Origin: Anaerolineales bacterium | GTDB lineage: Bacteria; Chloroflexota; Anaerolineae; Anaerolineales; UBA4823 | NCBI GenBank assembly: GCA_003105035.1 | Contig: PQAL01000013.1 | Coordinates: forward strand, 1-64,000 | Direction: 5' to 3' | DNA: 64,000 nucleotides | In this document: one piece after another, positions 25,772 to 34,387 of the stretch | Numbering within the stretch: position 1 is the first letter of the stretch | How the letters are laid out: the number at the start of each line of letters is the position of its first letter | The notes under the pieces: model-generated | What the model was told of the DNA's origin: nothing | What the model saw: the letters and a program-made list of their open reading frames with translations, nothing else | Databases searched by the model: none | Position numbers and translations under genes: made by a program

Positions 25772-27751
25772 ATGTCGAAATCCCTGGTATTAACCATTAT
25801 TATCCTTTTCACCATCATGATCTCAGCTTGTTCCCTCGCAGCTGATATCACCCCTCCTCCAGGATCAGAGCTGCCGGTTGCACCACAGCCGACCCAGAGT
25901 GTTGCCACCAATCAGGCATACCCGATCGTGGCACCCGACTTGACCAAAGGAGCGGAAATCTACAACCGTGAGTGTGCCCAGTGCCATGGCACGACGGGGT
26001 TGGGTGATGGCCCGCAATCCGCCCAATTGTCTGTGCCGGTCGCTTCGCTCGGTTTATCTGACTACGCCCGCCAGTTTTCTCCAGCTGACTGGTATTCCGT
26101 GGTGACCCATGGAAACATGGAGCGGTTCATGCCTGCCTTCGGCAATCTTACTGACCGCCAGCGCTGGGATGTGGTGTCGTATGCCATGAGCTTGAGCAGC
26201 TCCAATGCGCTTGTCAGCCAGGGGAAATCCCTCTTCATCAAAAATTGTGTCGAATGCCATGGTCAAACTGGGAAAGGCAACGGCACTGAAGCCAATGACC
26301 TGACTTCTCAACCCGCTGATTTCACCAACCAGGCATTTATGGCCCAGCGGTCATCCGAAAACCTGTATCGAACCATTACCTCCGGCATTACTCCGGATAT
26401 GCCCGCGTATTCAAGTACTTTGACTGACAACGAACGCTACGCCTTGGTAGCTTACCTACGCTCATTGACCTACATCGCATTGCAAAGCACAGCGAGCTCC
26501 TCTCCCACGCCTGTAACGAGTGCGTCGGTTACTTCATCCGCTTACCCTTACCCCGAACCCCAGACCGATCAAAGCCCGATGGTGACGGATTCCCCACAGT
26601 CTACAGAAACGACCACCATTACATCGACGACATTTATTGGATCGGTCTCGGTGGCACTGATTAATGGTTCAGGTGGGGAAGCTCCTTCGGATGTACCCGT
26701 GACACTGTATGGTTTCGATGATATGCAGAATACTTATTCTGAAACCCTGACCAGTGGGCTAGGTGGCGTATACACGTTTAGCGATGTTGAGATGCCTGAA
26801 GGGCGGGCATTCCTGGCCGGAGTGGAGTACTCTTCAACCACGTACGGCTCAGATGTTGTGATGATAGACCCCGCTACTCCCAACCTCAATATACCGATCA
26901 CCGTCTATGATGCCACCACTGATGTATCTGTACTGACAACGGACCGGGTCCACCTGCTGTTTGATTTTTCGACCCCCGACGTAGTTAATGTCGTGGAGGT
27001 CTTTATCATCTCAAACCCGACCACCCAGACGGTCGCAGCTCCCACCCCGGGTGGGTCTGTTGTCACTTTCCCCCTGCCTGATGGATACTCGGGTCTACAA
27101 TTTCAAAATGGCGCTCTCGGTGATCCTTATATCGAAGTGTCGCAAGGCTTCGCCGACACCACAGCCGTTCCTCCAGGGTCGGGCGAGTATCAGGTCATCT
27201 TTGCCTACCAGCTGCCATATGACCGCAAGCTTAATTTTGTTCAATCCATGTACCTGCCAACCAATGCGGTAGTGGTGATGGTGCCAGATAATGGCATCAA
27301 AGTGGACAGCCAAATGCTCCAGGAAGGTGGCACTCGTGATTATCAGGACACCACGTTCCGCATGTATAACGGTAGCAGTCTGATCGCGGGTAGTGCATTG
27401 GAATTCACCCTATCCGGAACACCAAAGCAATCTGCTGGCTCATTCTTTTCTGCAGGGACAATACAGAGCATGGCCATCGGCCTGGCAGTCTTTGGAGTGG
27501 CTCTTGTGGTAGCCGGGTTGTGGTTGTACCGCAGGCATCAGCGCAAGTTAATCGCAGAGACTCCCCTGGGTGAGGTGAGCCTCGATTCACCATTAACCAG
27601 TGAGGCAATTGGTCCAGAAGACGAAGATACCTTAATGGATGCGATCATCGCCCTGGACGATCAGTACCATTCTGGGAACCTCCCCGAAGCAGCTTACCTT
27701 GAACGCCGGGCAGCTCTAAAGGAAAAACTGCGTAAATTAGGGCAGGGATAA
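25772..27751 (+). CDS. Membrane-anchored di-heme c-type cytochrome lipoprotein
   Basis: This ~659-residue protein begins with a lipoprotein signal (lipobox ISAC, Cys20). Two cytochrome c domains follow, with heme sites C68-A-Q-C-H72 and C159-V-E-C-H163 and probable axial methionines M120 (FMPAF) and M210 (DMPAY). A Ser/Thr/Pro linker leads to beta-sandwich domains (VSVALINGSGGEAPSDVPVTLYG). A helix near 590-612 (AIGLAVFGVALVVAGLWLY) ends in a cytoplasmic LDDQYHSGNLPEAAYLERR tail like that of the previous protein. ATG 25772 gives the signal peptide. It may be a dedicated client or partner of the ccm machinery. Confidence 0.82.
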   Translation: MSKSLVLTIIILFTIMISACSLAADITPPPGSELPVAPQPTQSVATNQAYPIVAPDLTKGAEIYNRECAQCHGTTGLGDGPQSAQLSVPVASLGLSDYARQFSPADWYSVVTHGNMERFMPAFGNLTDRQRWDVVSYAMSLSSSNALVSQGKSLFIKNCVECHGQTGKGNGTEANDLTSQPADFTNQAFMAQRSSENLYRTITSGITPDMPAYSSTLTDNERYALVAYLRSLTYIALQSTASSSPTPVTSASVTSSAYPYPEPQTDQSPMVTDSPQSTETTTITSTTFIGSVSVALINGSGGEAPSDVPVTLYGFDDMQNTYSETLTSGLGGVYTFSDVEMPEGRAFLAGVEYSSTTYGSDVVMIDPATPNLNIPITVYDATTDVSVLTTDRVHLLFDFSTPDVVNVVEVFIISNPTTQTVAAPTPGGSVVTFPLPDGYSGLQFQNGALGDPYIEVSQGFADTTAVPPGSGEYQVIFAYQLPYDRKLNFVQSMYLPTNAVVVMVPDNGIKVDSQMLQEGGTRDYQDTTFRMYNGSSLIAGSALEFTLSGTPKQSAGSFFSAGTIQSMAIGLAVFGVALVVAGLWLYRRHQRKLIAETPLGEVSLDSPLTSEAIGPEDEDTLMDAIIALDDQYHSGNLPEAAYLERRAALKEKLRKLGQG

Positions 27752-27778
27752 TCGAATTACAATCACTGGTTGTATTAT

Positions 27779-28480
27779 ATGATCACGGTTCATAAACTAG
27801 TCAAACGCTTTGGTTTGAAAACCGTCTTGCGCGGGATGAACTTTACCGTTGAGGCGGGAGAATTCGTCGCATTGCTAGGCCCTAACGGGGCTGGCAAGAC
27901 GACCTTTTTACGTATCCTGGCTTCATTATCACGTCCAACATTAGGTAGCGTAAAAATTGCGGGATATTCCCTCCCAGGTCAGGCCTCCGCAGTACGCAGC
28001 CGGCTGGGAGTTGTTTCGCATTTACCCTTGCTGTATGGCGACTTGACGGCTGAAGAAAATCTGCGCTTCTACGCCCACATGTATTCCATTGCGGATGCAG
28101 ATCATAGGATTAGCGAGGTACTCGACCTGGTGGGCTTGCAGGCGCGCCGGCGCGACCTGGTACGCACGTTTTCGCGCGGCATGCAACAACGGTTGGCCAT
28201 CGGCCGGGCAGTGCTCCACGAGCCTGAGGTGATGCTCTTCGATGAGCCCCATACCGGGCTGGATCAGGATGCTTGCCTGATGCTGGATACGGTTTTAAAC
28301 GAAGTGGCAGCCCGGGGGCGAACCGTTGTGATGACCTCCCATGACCTAGCCCGGGTAGCCGACCTGGCGTCCCGTTTCGACGTGTTATCTCGGGGGGTGA
28401 TCACTGCCACCATCCAACGCACCCAGATCGAGCCCAATCAGCTGCTAGGATTCTACCGGCAAGCGCTGGCTGAAAGCTGA
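27779..28480 (+). CDS. ccmA: Heme exporter-type ABC ATPase CcmA
   Basis: This ~233-residue ABC ATPase drives release of holo-CcmE from CcmC with CcmB. Walker A is GPNGAGKTT, the signature FSRGMQQRLAIGRAVL, Walker B VMLFDEPHTGLD and the H-loop MTSHDLARV. The start is ATG 27779 or the TTG three codons upstream; neither has a clear ribosome-binding site. Its assignment rests on being directly followed by ccmB and ccmC. Confidence 0.9.
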   Translation: MITVHKLVKRFGLKTVLRGMNFTVEAGEFVALLGPNGAGKTTFLRILASLSRPTLGSVKIAGYSLPGQASAVRSRLGVVSHLPLLYGDLTAEENLRFYAHMYSIADADHRISEVLDLVGLQARRRDLVRTFSRGMQQRLAIGRAVLHEPEVMLFDEPHTGLDQDACLMLDTVLNEVAARGRTVVMTSHDLARVADLASRFDVLSRGVITATIQRTQIEPNQLLGFYRQALAES

Positions 28481-28482
28481 GA

Positions 28483-29214
28483 ATGCAAATTATACCGAGC
28501 ACCGACCAACGATCTAAGCTTCGGAAGCACTCGCCGGGGGCAGGGCAGTTTTTACGTTCGCTGGGGGCGATTATCTGGAAGGACCTGGCAACCGAATTAC
28601 GCAGCCGCGAGCTGCTGTCTGCCATGCTGGTCTTTGCCCTGCTGGTCATCTTGATCTTCAACTTCGCCCTGGAGCTGGATGCCACGGCACGTGCCACGAT
28701 CACCGCCGGAGTGCTGTGGGTCACCTTTGCCTTCGCGGGTACCTTGGGGCTGAACCGCTCAATGGCTATGGAAAAAGATCGCGGCTGCCTAGATGGCTTG
28801 TTGCTGGCACCCGTCGATCGCAGTGCCATTTACTTCGGAAAAGCCGTTGGAAACCTGATATTTATGGTGATCGTTGAAGCCATTGTGCTTCCTGTATATA
28901 CTATTTTATATGGCGTCAACCTGTTTTTACCTGGTTTATTGCTGGTCATCCTGCTGGGTTCAATCGGATATGTTGCTGTAGGGACGCTCCTATCCAGCAT
29001 GGCAGTCCAGACCCGAACGCGTGATATCTTATTGCCCATTCTCTTGTTCCCGCTGGTCATCCCCATTCTTATCGCTGCCGTGAAAGCCAGCACAGGCTTC
29101 CTGCAGGGCACAGCCATCGCCGATCTCCAGCCCTGGATTAACCTTCTGCTGGTTTACGACGTGGTATTTACTGCAGTGGCCTTTATGGTCTTCGATTACA
29201 TAGTTGAGGAGTAA
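28483..29214 (+). CDS. ccmB: Heme exporter-type permease CcmB
   Basis: This 243-residue protein with six membrane helices has the family segment IIWKDLATELRSRELLSAMLVFALLV near its N-terminus and ILLPILLFPLVIPILIAAVKAS further on. It pairs with CcmA. Three bases separate it from ccmA and three from ccmC, so translation is coupled. Confidence 0.92.
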   Translation: MQIIPSTDQRSKLRKHSPGAGQFLRSLGAIIWKDLATELRSRELLSAMLVFALLVILIFNFALELDATARATITAGVLWVTFAFAGTLGLNRSMAMEKDRGCLDGLLLAPVDRSAIYFGKAVGNLIFMVIVEAIVLPVYTILYGVNLFLPGLLLVILLGSIGYVAVGTLLSSMAVQTRTRDILLPILLFPLVIPILIAAVKASTGFLQGTAIADLQPWINLLLVYDVVFTAVAFMVFDYIVEE

Positions 29215-29217
29215 TTC

Positions 29218-29916
29218 ATGGAATCCAAACCTCGCATTTTAACCATCCTGGATATTATCAGCATCCTTTTATTCATCACTGCTGTCGGCGCCGTGTTTTT
29301 CTATGCCCCCCTGGAAGCCATCATGGGTCAGGTGCAGCGGGTATTCTATTTTCATGTCGCCAATGCCTGGGTGGGCATGTTAGGGTTCATGGTAGCAGCC
29401 ATTGCCGGGATCGCCTACCTGCGTAAAGGTGATCGGAAGTGGGATATCGTCGGGCTGGCTGCCATCGAGATCAGCTTTGTGTTCTTCTTTACTGCCATCA
29501 TCTCCGGTTCGATCTGGGCGCGTGGCTCATGGGGCACCTGGTGGACGTGGGACCCGCGCTTAACCACCGCAGCTATTGTTGAGCTGGTGTATGCGGCTTA
29601 CTTTATGCTGCGCCAGGGCATTGATGACCCTGACCGGCGTGCACGTTTTGGGGCGGTATATGCCATTCTGAGTTTCGTCAGCGTACCACTCACATTTATC
29701 TCGATCCGCATCTTCCGCACCATCCATCCCGTCATTATTGGCAGTGGAGGCGCAGGTGCTGAAGGCAGCTTCGAAATGACTGCCAGAATGCTGCAAACCT
29801 TCATGTTCAGCCTGTTCACCTTCTCGTTCATCTTTGCCGATCTGCTTTGGCACCGCATCCGCCTGGGCAGGCTGGCAGATAAACTTGAAAATCTCAGGCT
29901 TAAAATCCTGCAATAG
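29218..29916 (+). CDS. ccmC: Heme transporter/ligase CcmC
   Basis: This 232-residue six-helix protein loads heme onto CcmE. The WWD motif reads WGTWWTWDPRL near residues 102-112. The flanking histidines are in FYFHVANAW (near residue 42) and RTIHPVI (near 168). These are the features of CcmC rather than the longer CcmF. Confidence 0.95.
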   Translation: MESKPRILTILDIISILLFITAVGAVFFYAPLEAIMGQVQRVFYFHVANAWVGMLGFMVAAIAGIAYLRKGDRKWDIVGLAAIEISFVFFFTAIISGSIWARGSWGTWWTWDPRLTTAAIVELVYAAYFMLRQGIDDPDRRARFGAVYAILSFVSVPLTFISIRIFRTIHPVIIGSGGAGAEGSFEMTARMLQTFMFSLFTFSFIFADLLWHRIRLGRLADKLENLRLKILQ

Positions 29917-29927
29917 GAGGGAAGTTC

Positions 29928-30101
29928 ATGCTTAATACGATCTTACAATACGCACCCGCTGAGACCACCCGCTACATGATCGCAGGTTATGCGGTGATCT
30001 TCTCAGTCATGTTCCTGTACATTCTCAGCCTAATTCTCCGTCGCCGTAACCTGGAACGTGACCTGGCAACGCTTGAAGAAATGGAGCACAATGAAAAATG
30101 A
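29928..30101 (+). CDS. ccmD: CcmD-like small membrane protein
   Basis: This 57-residue protein starts at ATG 29928 behind AGGAGGG. It has one membrane helix (residues 16-36) followed by a basic RRRNLER segment and an acidic coiled tail. Size, topology and position right after ccmC match CcmD, which is needed to release holo-CcmE from CcmABC. Its TGA overlaps the ATG of the YHS gene. Sequence similarity in this family is weak, so the call is by size and context. Confidence 0.75.
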   Translation: MLNTILQYAPAETTRYMIAGYAVIFSVMFLYILSLILRRRNLERDLATLEEMEHNEK

Positions 30102-30304
30102 GTCCGAATAACACAAATAGCGAACCCCAGCTTCCATCAATTGGTGAGTCAGCCTGTGGGGCTCGCATTCACATCACACCGAATACACCTTACATCCACT
30201 ACCGTGGCGAGATTGTTTATTTCTGCGGCCCGGACTGCAAGCAGCTCTATGACGAAGATCCATTAAACTCGTGCATGGCTGCCCGGTTGCTCTCCGGCAG
30301 GTAA
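30098..30304 (+). CDS. Small YHS-type metal-binding protein
   Basis: This 68-residue protein has the YHS signature pattern: C20 in ESACGARI, then YIHYRGEIVYFCGPDCKQLYDEDP. YHS domains bind metal through Cys and His residues and occur in copper transporters and heavy-metal proteins. It overlaps ccmD by four bases and closes the ccm operon before a terminator. A role in metal or heme handling for cytochrome assembly is a guess from context. Confidence 0.7.
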   Translation: MSPNNTNSEPQLPSIGESACGARIHITPNTPYIHYRGEIVYFCGPDCKQLYDEDPLNSCMAARLLSGR

Positions 30305-30307
30305 GCC

Positions 30308-30356
30308 ATCTCCCGGAAGCTAGGTTTGTTACAGCCAACCGGGAGATTTTATTTAA
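30308..30356 (+). terminator. Intrinsic terminator of the ccm operon
   Basis: A 9-bp stem ATCTCCCGG (30308-30316) / CCGGGAGAT (30339-30347), with an inner GGTT/AACC pairing, is followed by TTTTATTT. It marks the end of the ccm operon. Confidence 0.88.
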
Positions 30357-30445
30357 ACAAAAGTGGTCAAATTCATCATTAATCAGGTAAAATTGTTTTC
30401 CAATAACTGAAAAACTACCTCGTATTACTGGTTGATTTTATCGCC

Positions 30446-31750
30446 TTGGAGGAGAACGACCTGGCAGATCTACAATTAGAAGATCACAGTCGTGTATGCA
30501 TCATCGGGGGCGGACCCGCCGGAAGCTTTGCCGCCCTCCATCTCCTGCGCCTGAGCAAGCTTAAACAACTTAACCTGGAAATAATGATCTTTGAGCCGCG
30601 TGATTTCTCAAGGCCAGGGCCAGCCGGTTGCAACCGTTGTGCGGGTGTACTCTCCTCCCGCTTGTGGAATAATCTATCCGAACTGGGATTGACCATTCCC
30701 GACGCGGTGGTCCAGGCAGACCTCCATTCATATAGTATTCACCTAGACCACCACTCAATCCACCTTGAGCGCCCTGACCCGACCCGCCGGATCATCAGTG
30801 TCTACCGTGGTGGTGGGCCACGCCTGGTGGAGGACATCCCTGAGGCAAGTTTCGATCACTTCCTGCTCACCCAGGCAGTTGAGCGTGGAGCCGTCCTCAT
30901 CCCCCATCGGGTGCATGAGGTGAAGTGGGAAGACGGGCCGGTGGCATATACCGCTCAAGAGCGGTACTCTGCCAGCCTGGTGGTGCTCGCGGTAGGAATC
31001 AATACCCGCTCACCCATGCAGGCTGGCTTTGGATACCGCCCACCCAAAACAGAGGTCATGGCTCAGGATGAAGTCTTTCGCCCAGTAGACTGGATCTCTG
31101 ACGAGGTCAACGCATATTTCAGGCGACCTCCTGGGCTGAGCTTTGGGGCGATCATTCCTAAAGGACGCTATCTGAACATATCGCTGCTAGGAAAGGGTTT
31201 TACAAAAAACTCGGTCAACGAATTCATCGCAGCTCAAAATCTCACCCAAATCTTGCAGTATGACCCGGGCAACACGCTGTGTGGGTGCAACCCGCGCATT
31301 GCTGTCACTGCAGCCCGGCAGTATTTCGGCGACCGATGGGTGGCGGTTGGTGATGCAGCAGTTACCCGCCTGTACAAGGACGGTATTGGTTCTGCGTACC
31401 AGACATCAAAACAAGCCATGACCACGGCTGTGGAAGTGGGGATCTCTCGAAAGGATTTCTCCAAAAATTATGCCCCTGTATGCCGGTCGATCGATGTAGA
31501 TAACTTTTATGGAGCCCTGCTGTTTCGCTTGTGGAATATCGTCTTGAAGTCACCGATCACCTTGAGCGCCTGGAGAGGGGCCATCCAGCGCGAAATGTCG
31601 CTGCCTGCAACACAGCGGCGGCACATGCATATCTTGTGGGGCATGCTGACCGGCGATGAGCCATATCGCCAGCTTTTCTTCCGCGGAGTGAATTTAACGG
31701 CACTGCTGAATCTTGGCTACGGGTTGGGTACCAGCTGGAAGGGTGGATGA
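30446..31750 (+). CDS. Geranylgeranyl reductase-like FAD-dependent oxidoreductase (1)
   Basis: This ~434-residue flavoprotein has an N-terminal FAD dinucleotide motif (VCIIGGGPAGSFAALHLL), a cysteine pair in CNRCAGVL near residue 62, and the second FAD motif DRWVAVGDAAVTRLYKDGIGSA near 295. This is the pattern of geranylgeranyl reductase / digeranylgeranylglycerophospholipid reductase family enzymes, which saturate isoprenoid chains or reduce other lipophilic substrates. The start is uncertain: TTG 30446 keeps the frame, but a GGAGGAG lies 6 nt before a CTG at 30461. It is paired with a diverged second copy. Confidence 0.72.
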   Translation: MEENDLADLQLEDHSRVCIIGGGPAGSFAALHLLRLSKLKQLNLEIMIFEPRDFSRPGPAGCNRCAGVLSSRLWNNLSELGLTIPDAVVQADLHSYSIHLDHHSIHLERPDPTRRIISVYRGGGPRLVEDIPEASFDHFLLTQAVERGAVLIPHRVHEVKWEDGPVAYTAQERYSASLVVLAVGINTRSPMQAGFGYRPPKTEVMAQDEVFRPVDWISDEVNAYFRRPPGLSFGAIIPKGRYLNISLLGKGFTKNSVNEFIAAQNLTQILQYDPGNTLCGCNPRIAVTAARQYFGDRWVAVGDAAVTRLYKDGIGSAYQTSKQAMTTAVEVGISRKDFSKNYAPVCRSIDVDNFYGALLFRLWNIVLKSPITLSAWRGAIQREMSLPATQRRHMHILWGMLTGDEPYRQLFFRGVNLTALLNLGYGLGTSWKGG

Positions 31751-31751
31751 C

Positions 31752-33020
31752 ATGCTTAACTCACTTGGCCCATTAGAAAATGGGAGCGTGGTTATCATCG
31801 GAGGCGGCCCCGGGGGGACTGCCTGCGCCCTGGCACTGCAGCGCATGGCAGCCGATATGGGGCGTGATATCAAGCTCACCATCGTGGAAGGCAAGCAGTT
31901 TGTGGGAGAGATGCATTATAACCAGTGCCTTGGAGTGCTTGCACCGCCGTTGCCTAGCCTGCTCTCTGAGCAATTGGGAGTCAAATTCCCTTATCATTTA
32001 AGCCGCAGCCAGATAAGCCGCTACATCCTGCACACTGCTCAAGAAATGATCATCCTGGATGATATCTACCAGCCTTCCGTTGCCCTGAGACGGGTTCAGT
32101 ACGATGACTACATGCTCGAACAAGCCAGGGAGCACGGCATATCGGTCCTGACAGCCCGGGCGGTTGACCTTGAGTTCCATGCTGACCGGGCGGTGGTTTA
32201 TACGGATAGCGCCCCTCTTGAAGCCGATGTGATTGTCGGAGCCTTCGGTATGGACGACGGCAGCTCATCCATGTTTCGCCGCCTGACGCCTTATCGTCCT
32301 CCCCAGGCACTCAGCTCGATTGTGACCAAATATCACCCCCCTTTGGAATACATGCAGACCTTCGGTCCTTGCATCCATGCTTTTCTCCCGTCCATCCACA
32401 ACATCGAATTTGGCGGTATCACCTCGAAGGGTAACCACATTTCGATCAACATCGCTGGGAAAAACGTAGATGCAGAGCTGATGAAAATATTTCTTGAGCT
32501 ACCCGAAGTACGCCGTGTATTGCCGGATCCATGTTGTGAGACTGCAGATAACCCACTCGATCTGCAATTCTATAAAGGCAGGATCCCCTATTCAGAAGCT
32601 CATGGATATTTTGGCGATCGCTTTGTGATTGTCGGAGACGCGGCTGGTTTAGTGCGTGCGTTTAAAGGAAAAGGAGTGACGACAGCAGTCATGACCGGCA
32701 TCCGCGCCGCCGAGGCTATTCTCCAGCACGGCGTCTCCGAGACAGCTTTTTCTGAATACTACAACCATGCCAATCAAGATATCATTCAAGACCTTCCTTA
32801 CGGTCAGGTGATGCGTTACTTCACCATGTTTTTAGCCCGCCATCGTCTTCTAGATCCCGTCATCCGGGCTGCCCGAAAATCCACGCCTTTACAATCGGCC
32901 CTGTTCGATGCAGTATCTGCCCATGCGCCTTATCGCAATGTGATCCGCCAGAGCCTGCGCCTTAATCTTATCTGGGCGGTTTTGCAGTCGTGGGTGAATC
33001 CTGGAAATTCACTTGCTTAG
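31752..33020 (+). CDS. Geranylgeranyl reductase-like FAD-dependent oxidoreductase (2)
   Basis: This ~422-residue flavoprotein starts at ATG 31752, two bases after the previous stop, behind GGTGGA. It has FAD motif VVIIGGGPGGTACALALQ and the downstream DRFVIVGDAAGLVRAFKGKGVTTA. The central CxxC of its neighbour is not conserved; the equivalent place reads YNQCLGVLAPPLP. The two genes look like an old tandem duplication forming one unit, perhaps a two-subunit reductase. Their substrate is unknown; a CruF-like carotenoid gene lies 3 kb downstream. Confidence 0.7.
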   Translation: MLNSLGPLENGSVVIIGGGPGGTACALALQRMAADMGRDIKLTIVEGKQFVGEMHYNQCLGVLAPPLPSLLSEQLGVKFPYHLSRSQISRYILHTAQEMIILDDIYQPSVALRRVQYDDYMLEQAREHGISVLTARAVDLEFHADRAVVYTDSAPLEADVIVGAFGMDDGSSSMFRRLTPYRPPQALSSIVTKYHPPLEYMQTFGPCIHAFLPSIHNIEFGGITSKGNHISINIAGKNVDAELMKIFLELPEVRRVLPDPCCETADNPLDLQFYKGRIPYSEAHGYFGDRFVIVGDAAGLVRAFKGKGVTTAVMTGIRAAEAILQHGVSETAFSEYYNHANQDIIQDLPYGQVMRYFTMFLARHRLLDPVIRAARKSTPLQSALFDAVSAHAPYRNVIRQSLRLNLIWAVLQSWVNPGNSLA

Positions 33021-33042
33021 CAGTGTCAGAATGGTCTATAAT
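33013..33042 (+). promoter_or_regulatory. Promoter of the amino-acid importer operon
   Basis: TTGCTT (33013-33018) and a perfect TATAAT (33037-33042) are 18 bp apart, overlapping the end of the upstream gene. The start would be near 33049. Confidence 0.55.
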
Positions 33043-33048
33043 AAACAG

Positions 33049-33294
33049 TACCACTGCCACGCTCGATGACCATAGGCATAGATCGATTACTTTCTATAAG
33101 CAAACCAGGCTTGGAAATCGGTATCACTACCGGAGGGCATTTTTGACCCGCGATTTGAACCGGCATCTGTACCAATTTCACATTGATTATGCTTCTCTTG
33201 AGAAGGAGGCGCTATATAAGCTCACCCCTGATTCACCTATTTCTGAACTTTCTTCACGAAACAACACTCAAAAAACCATACCTTGGAGGAATCT
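33049..33294 (+). other. Long 5' leader of the amino-acid importer
   Basis: About 245 nt separate the predicted transcription start from the ATG. I do not recognise a known riboswitch here. A second TATATAA-like -10 lies near 33213. The leader ends in a strong GGAGGA ribosome-binding site. Confidence 0.35.
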
Positions 33295-34227
33295 ATGAAG
33301 AAGACGTATATTGCCATCGTCATGCTTATCATCTTCAGTTTCATTCTGGCCAGCTGTGCTCCAAAAGCATCTGCGCCTACCAATAAGCTTGACGAAATCC
33401 TTGCCCGGGGTTACCTGTTGGTCTCCACTGACCCGGCATACCCGCCCCAATCACAGCTGGTGGAGACTGCTCAGCGGACAGCTGGTACAAAGTGCCCTTC
33501 AGATGCACAGACCGCCAACCAGATGGAAGGCTTCGATATTGATGTGGCGGTTGCCATCGCGAATAAGCTTGGTGTTGAGCCCTGCTTCCTTACAATTGCC
33601 TGGGACTTGATCACCGCAGGTAATTGGGCCAACCGTTGGGATCTCAGCATCGGCTCAATGACCATCACACCCGAGCGCATGACGAAGTTGTACTTCACCC
33701 AGCCCTATTACACAACCCCCGCGGCTTTCTTTATCTATAAAGACAACACCAGCTACACCCAGCCAAGTGACCTATCAGGCAAGAAAATCGGTGCCTGCAC
33801 CGGCTGTACTTACGACGCCTATCTGTCAGGTTCACTGCAAATCCCCGGCGAAACAATTAATTATGTGGTCAAGGATGCCAAGTTCATGGGTTATGAGACC
33901 GATCTCTATGCCCTGCAAGACCTGGCATTGGGTGATGGCGTCCGACTGGATGCTGTGCTGACAGCTCAGCCCACCGGACAGAATGAAATTAATAAAGGCC
34001 AACCCTTCCGCCAGCTTGGCGATCCGGTCTACTTCGAATATCTGGCTGGTGCGGTTGACAAAGCCAGCACACCAGATCCTGTACCATTCCTGAAAAAAGT
34101 CAGCGAAGTGATCAATGGGTTGAATACAGATGGTACACTGCTCACCCTTTCGCAGAAATATTACGGGATAGACCTGACAACAGCCGCCAAAGCTTTTGAC
34201 CTGGCAGCTCTGGCTCAGTGGCCATAA
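33295..34227 (+). CDS. Amino-acid ABC importer, substrate-binding lipoprotein
   Basis: This ~310-residue family 3 solute-binding protein has a lipoprotein signal with lipobox LASC. The core shows LDEILARGYLLVSTDPAYPP, MEGFDIDVAVAIANKLGVEPCF, MTITPERMTKLYFTQPYY and DLSGKKIGACTGCTYD. This pattern is typical of polar or glutamine-type amino-acid binding proteins. Start ATG 33295 follows GGAGGA by 5 nt. The exact amino acid cannot be read. It is followed by two hairpins and then the permease. Confidence 0.85.
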   Translation: MKKTYIAIVMLIIFSFILASCAPKASAPTNKLDEILARGYLLVSTDPAYPPQSQLVETAQRTAGTKCPSDAQTANQMEGFDIDVAVAIANKLGVEPCFLTIAWDLITAGNWANRWDLSIGSMTITPERMTKLYFTQPYYTTPAAFFIYKDNTSYTQPSDLSGKKIGACTGCTYDAYLSGSLQIPGETINYVVKDAKFMGYETDLYALQDLALGDGVRLDAVLTAQPTGQNEINKGQPFRQLGDPVYFEYLAGAVDKASTPDPVPFLKKVSEVINGLNTDGTLLTLSQKYYGIDLTTAAKAFDLAALAQWP

Positions 34228-34245
34228 AATTCCTCCTTATGGTTT

Positions 34246-34283
34246 CCAGGTAGAAACTAGACAAACCAGCTTCCGCTACCTGG
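34246..34283 (+). repeat. Intercistronic hairpin 1 after the binding-protein gene
   Basis: CCAGGTAG (34246-34253) and CTACCTGG (34276-34283) form a perfect 8-bp stem with a 22-nt loop. No T-run follows. Confidence 0.55.
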
Positions 34284-34310
34284 CCACCGTCACTTTTCAC
34301 TACTCGCTAG

Positions 34311-34357
34311 ATGGGGCTGATTGAAGATACCAGGAATTAACACTCAGTCAGCCCCAT
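34311..34357 (+). repeat. Intercistronic hairpin 2 before the permease gene
   Basis: ATGGGGCTGATTGA (34311-34324) and TCAGTCAGCCCCAT (34344-34357) form 13 pairs with one mismatch around a 19-nt loop. Such stems between binding-protein and permease genes often protect the upstream mRNA and lower downstream expression. Confidence 0.65.
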
Positions 34358-34387
34358 AAGTTTGTATCTTAGGATTGCGAGGTACCA

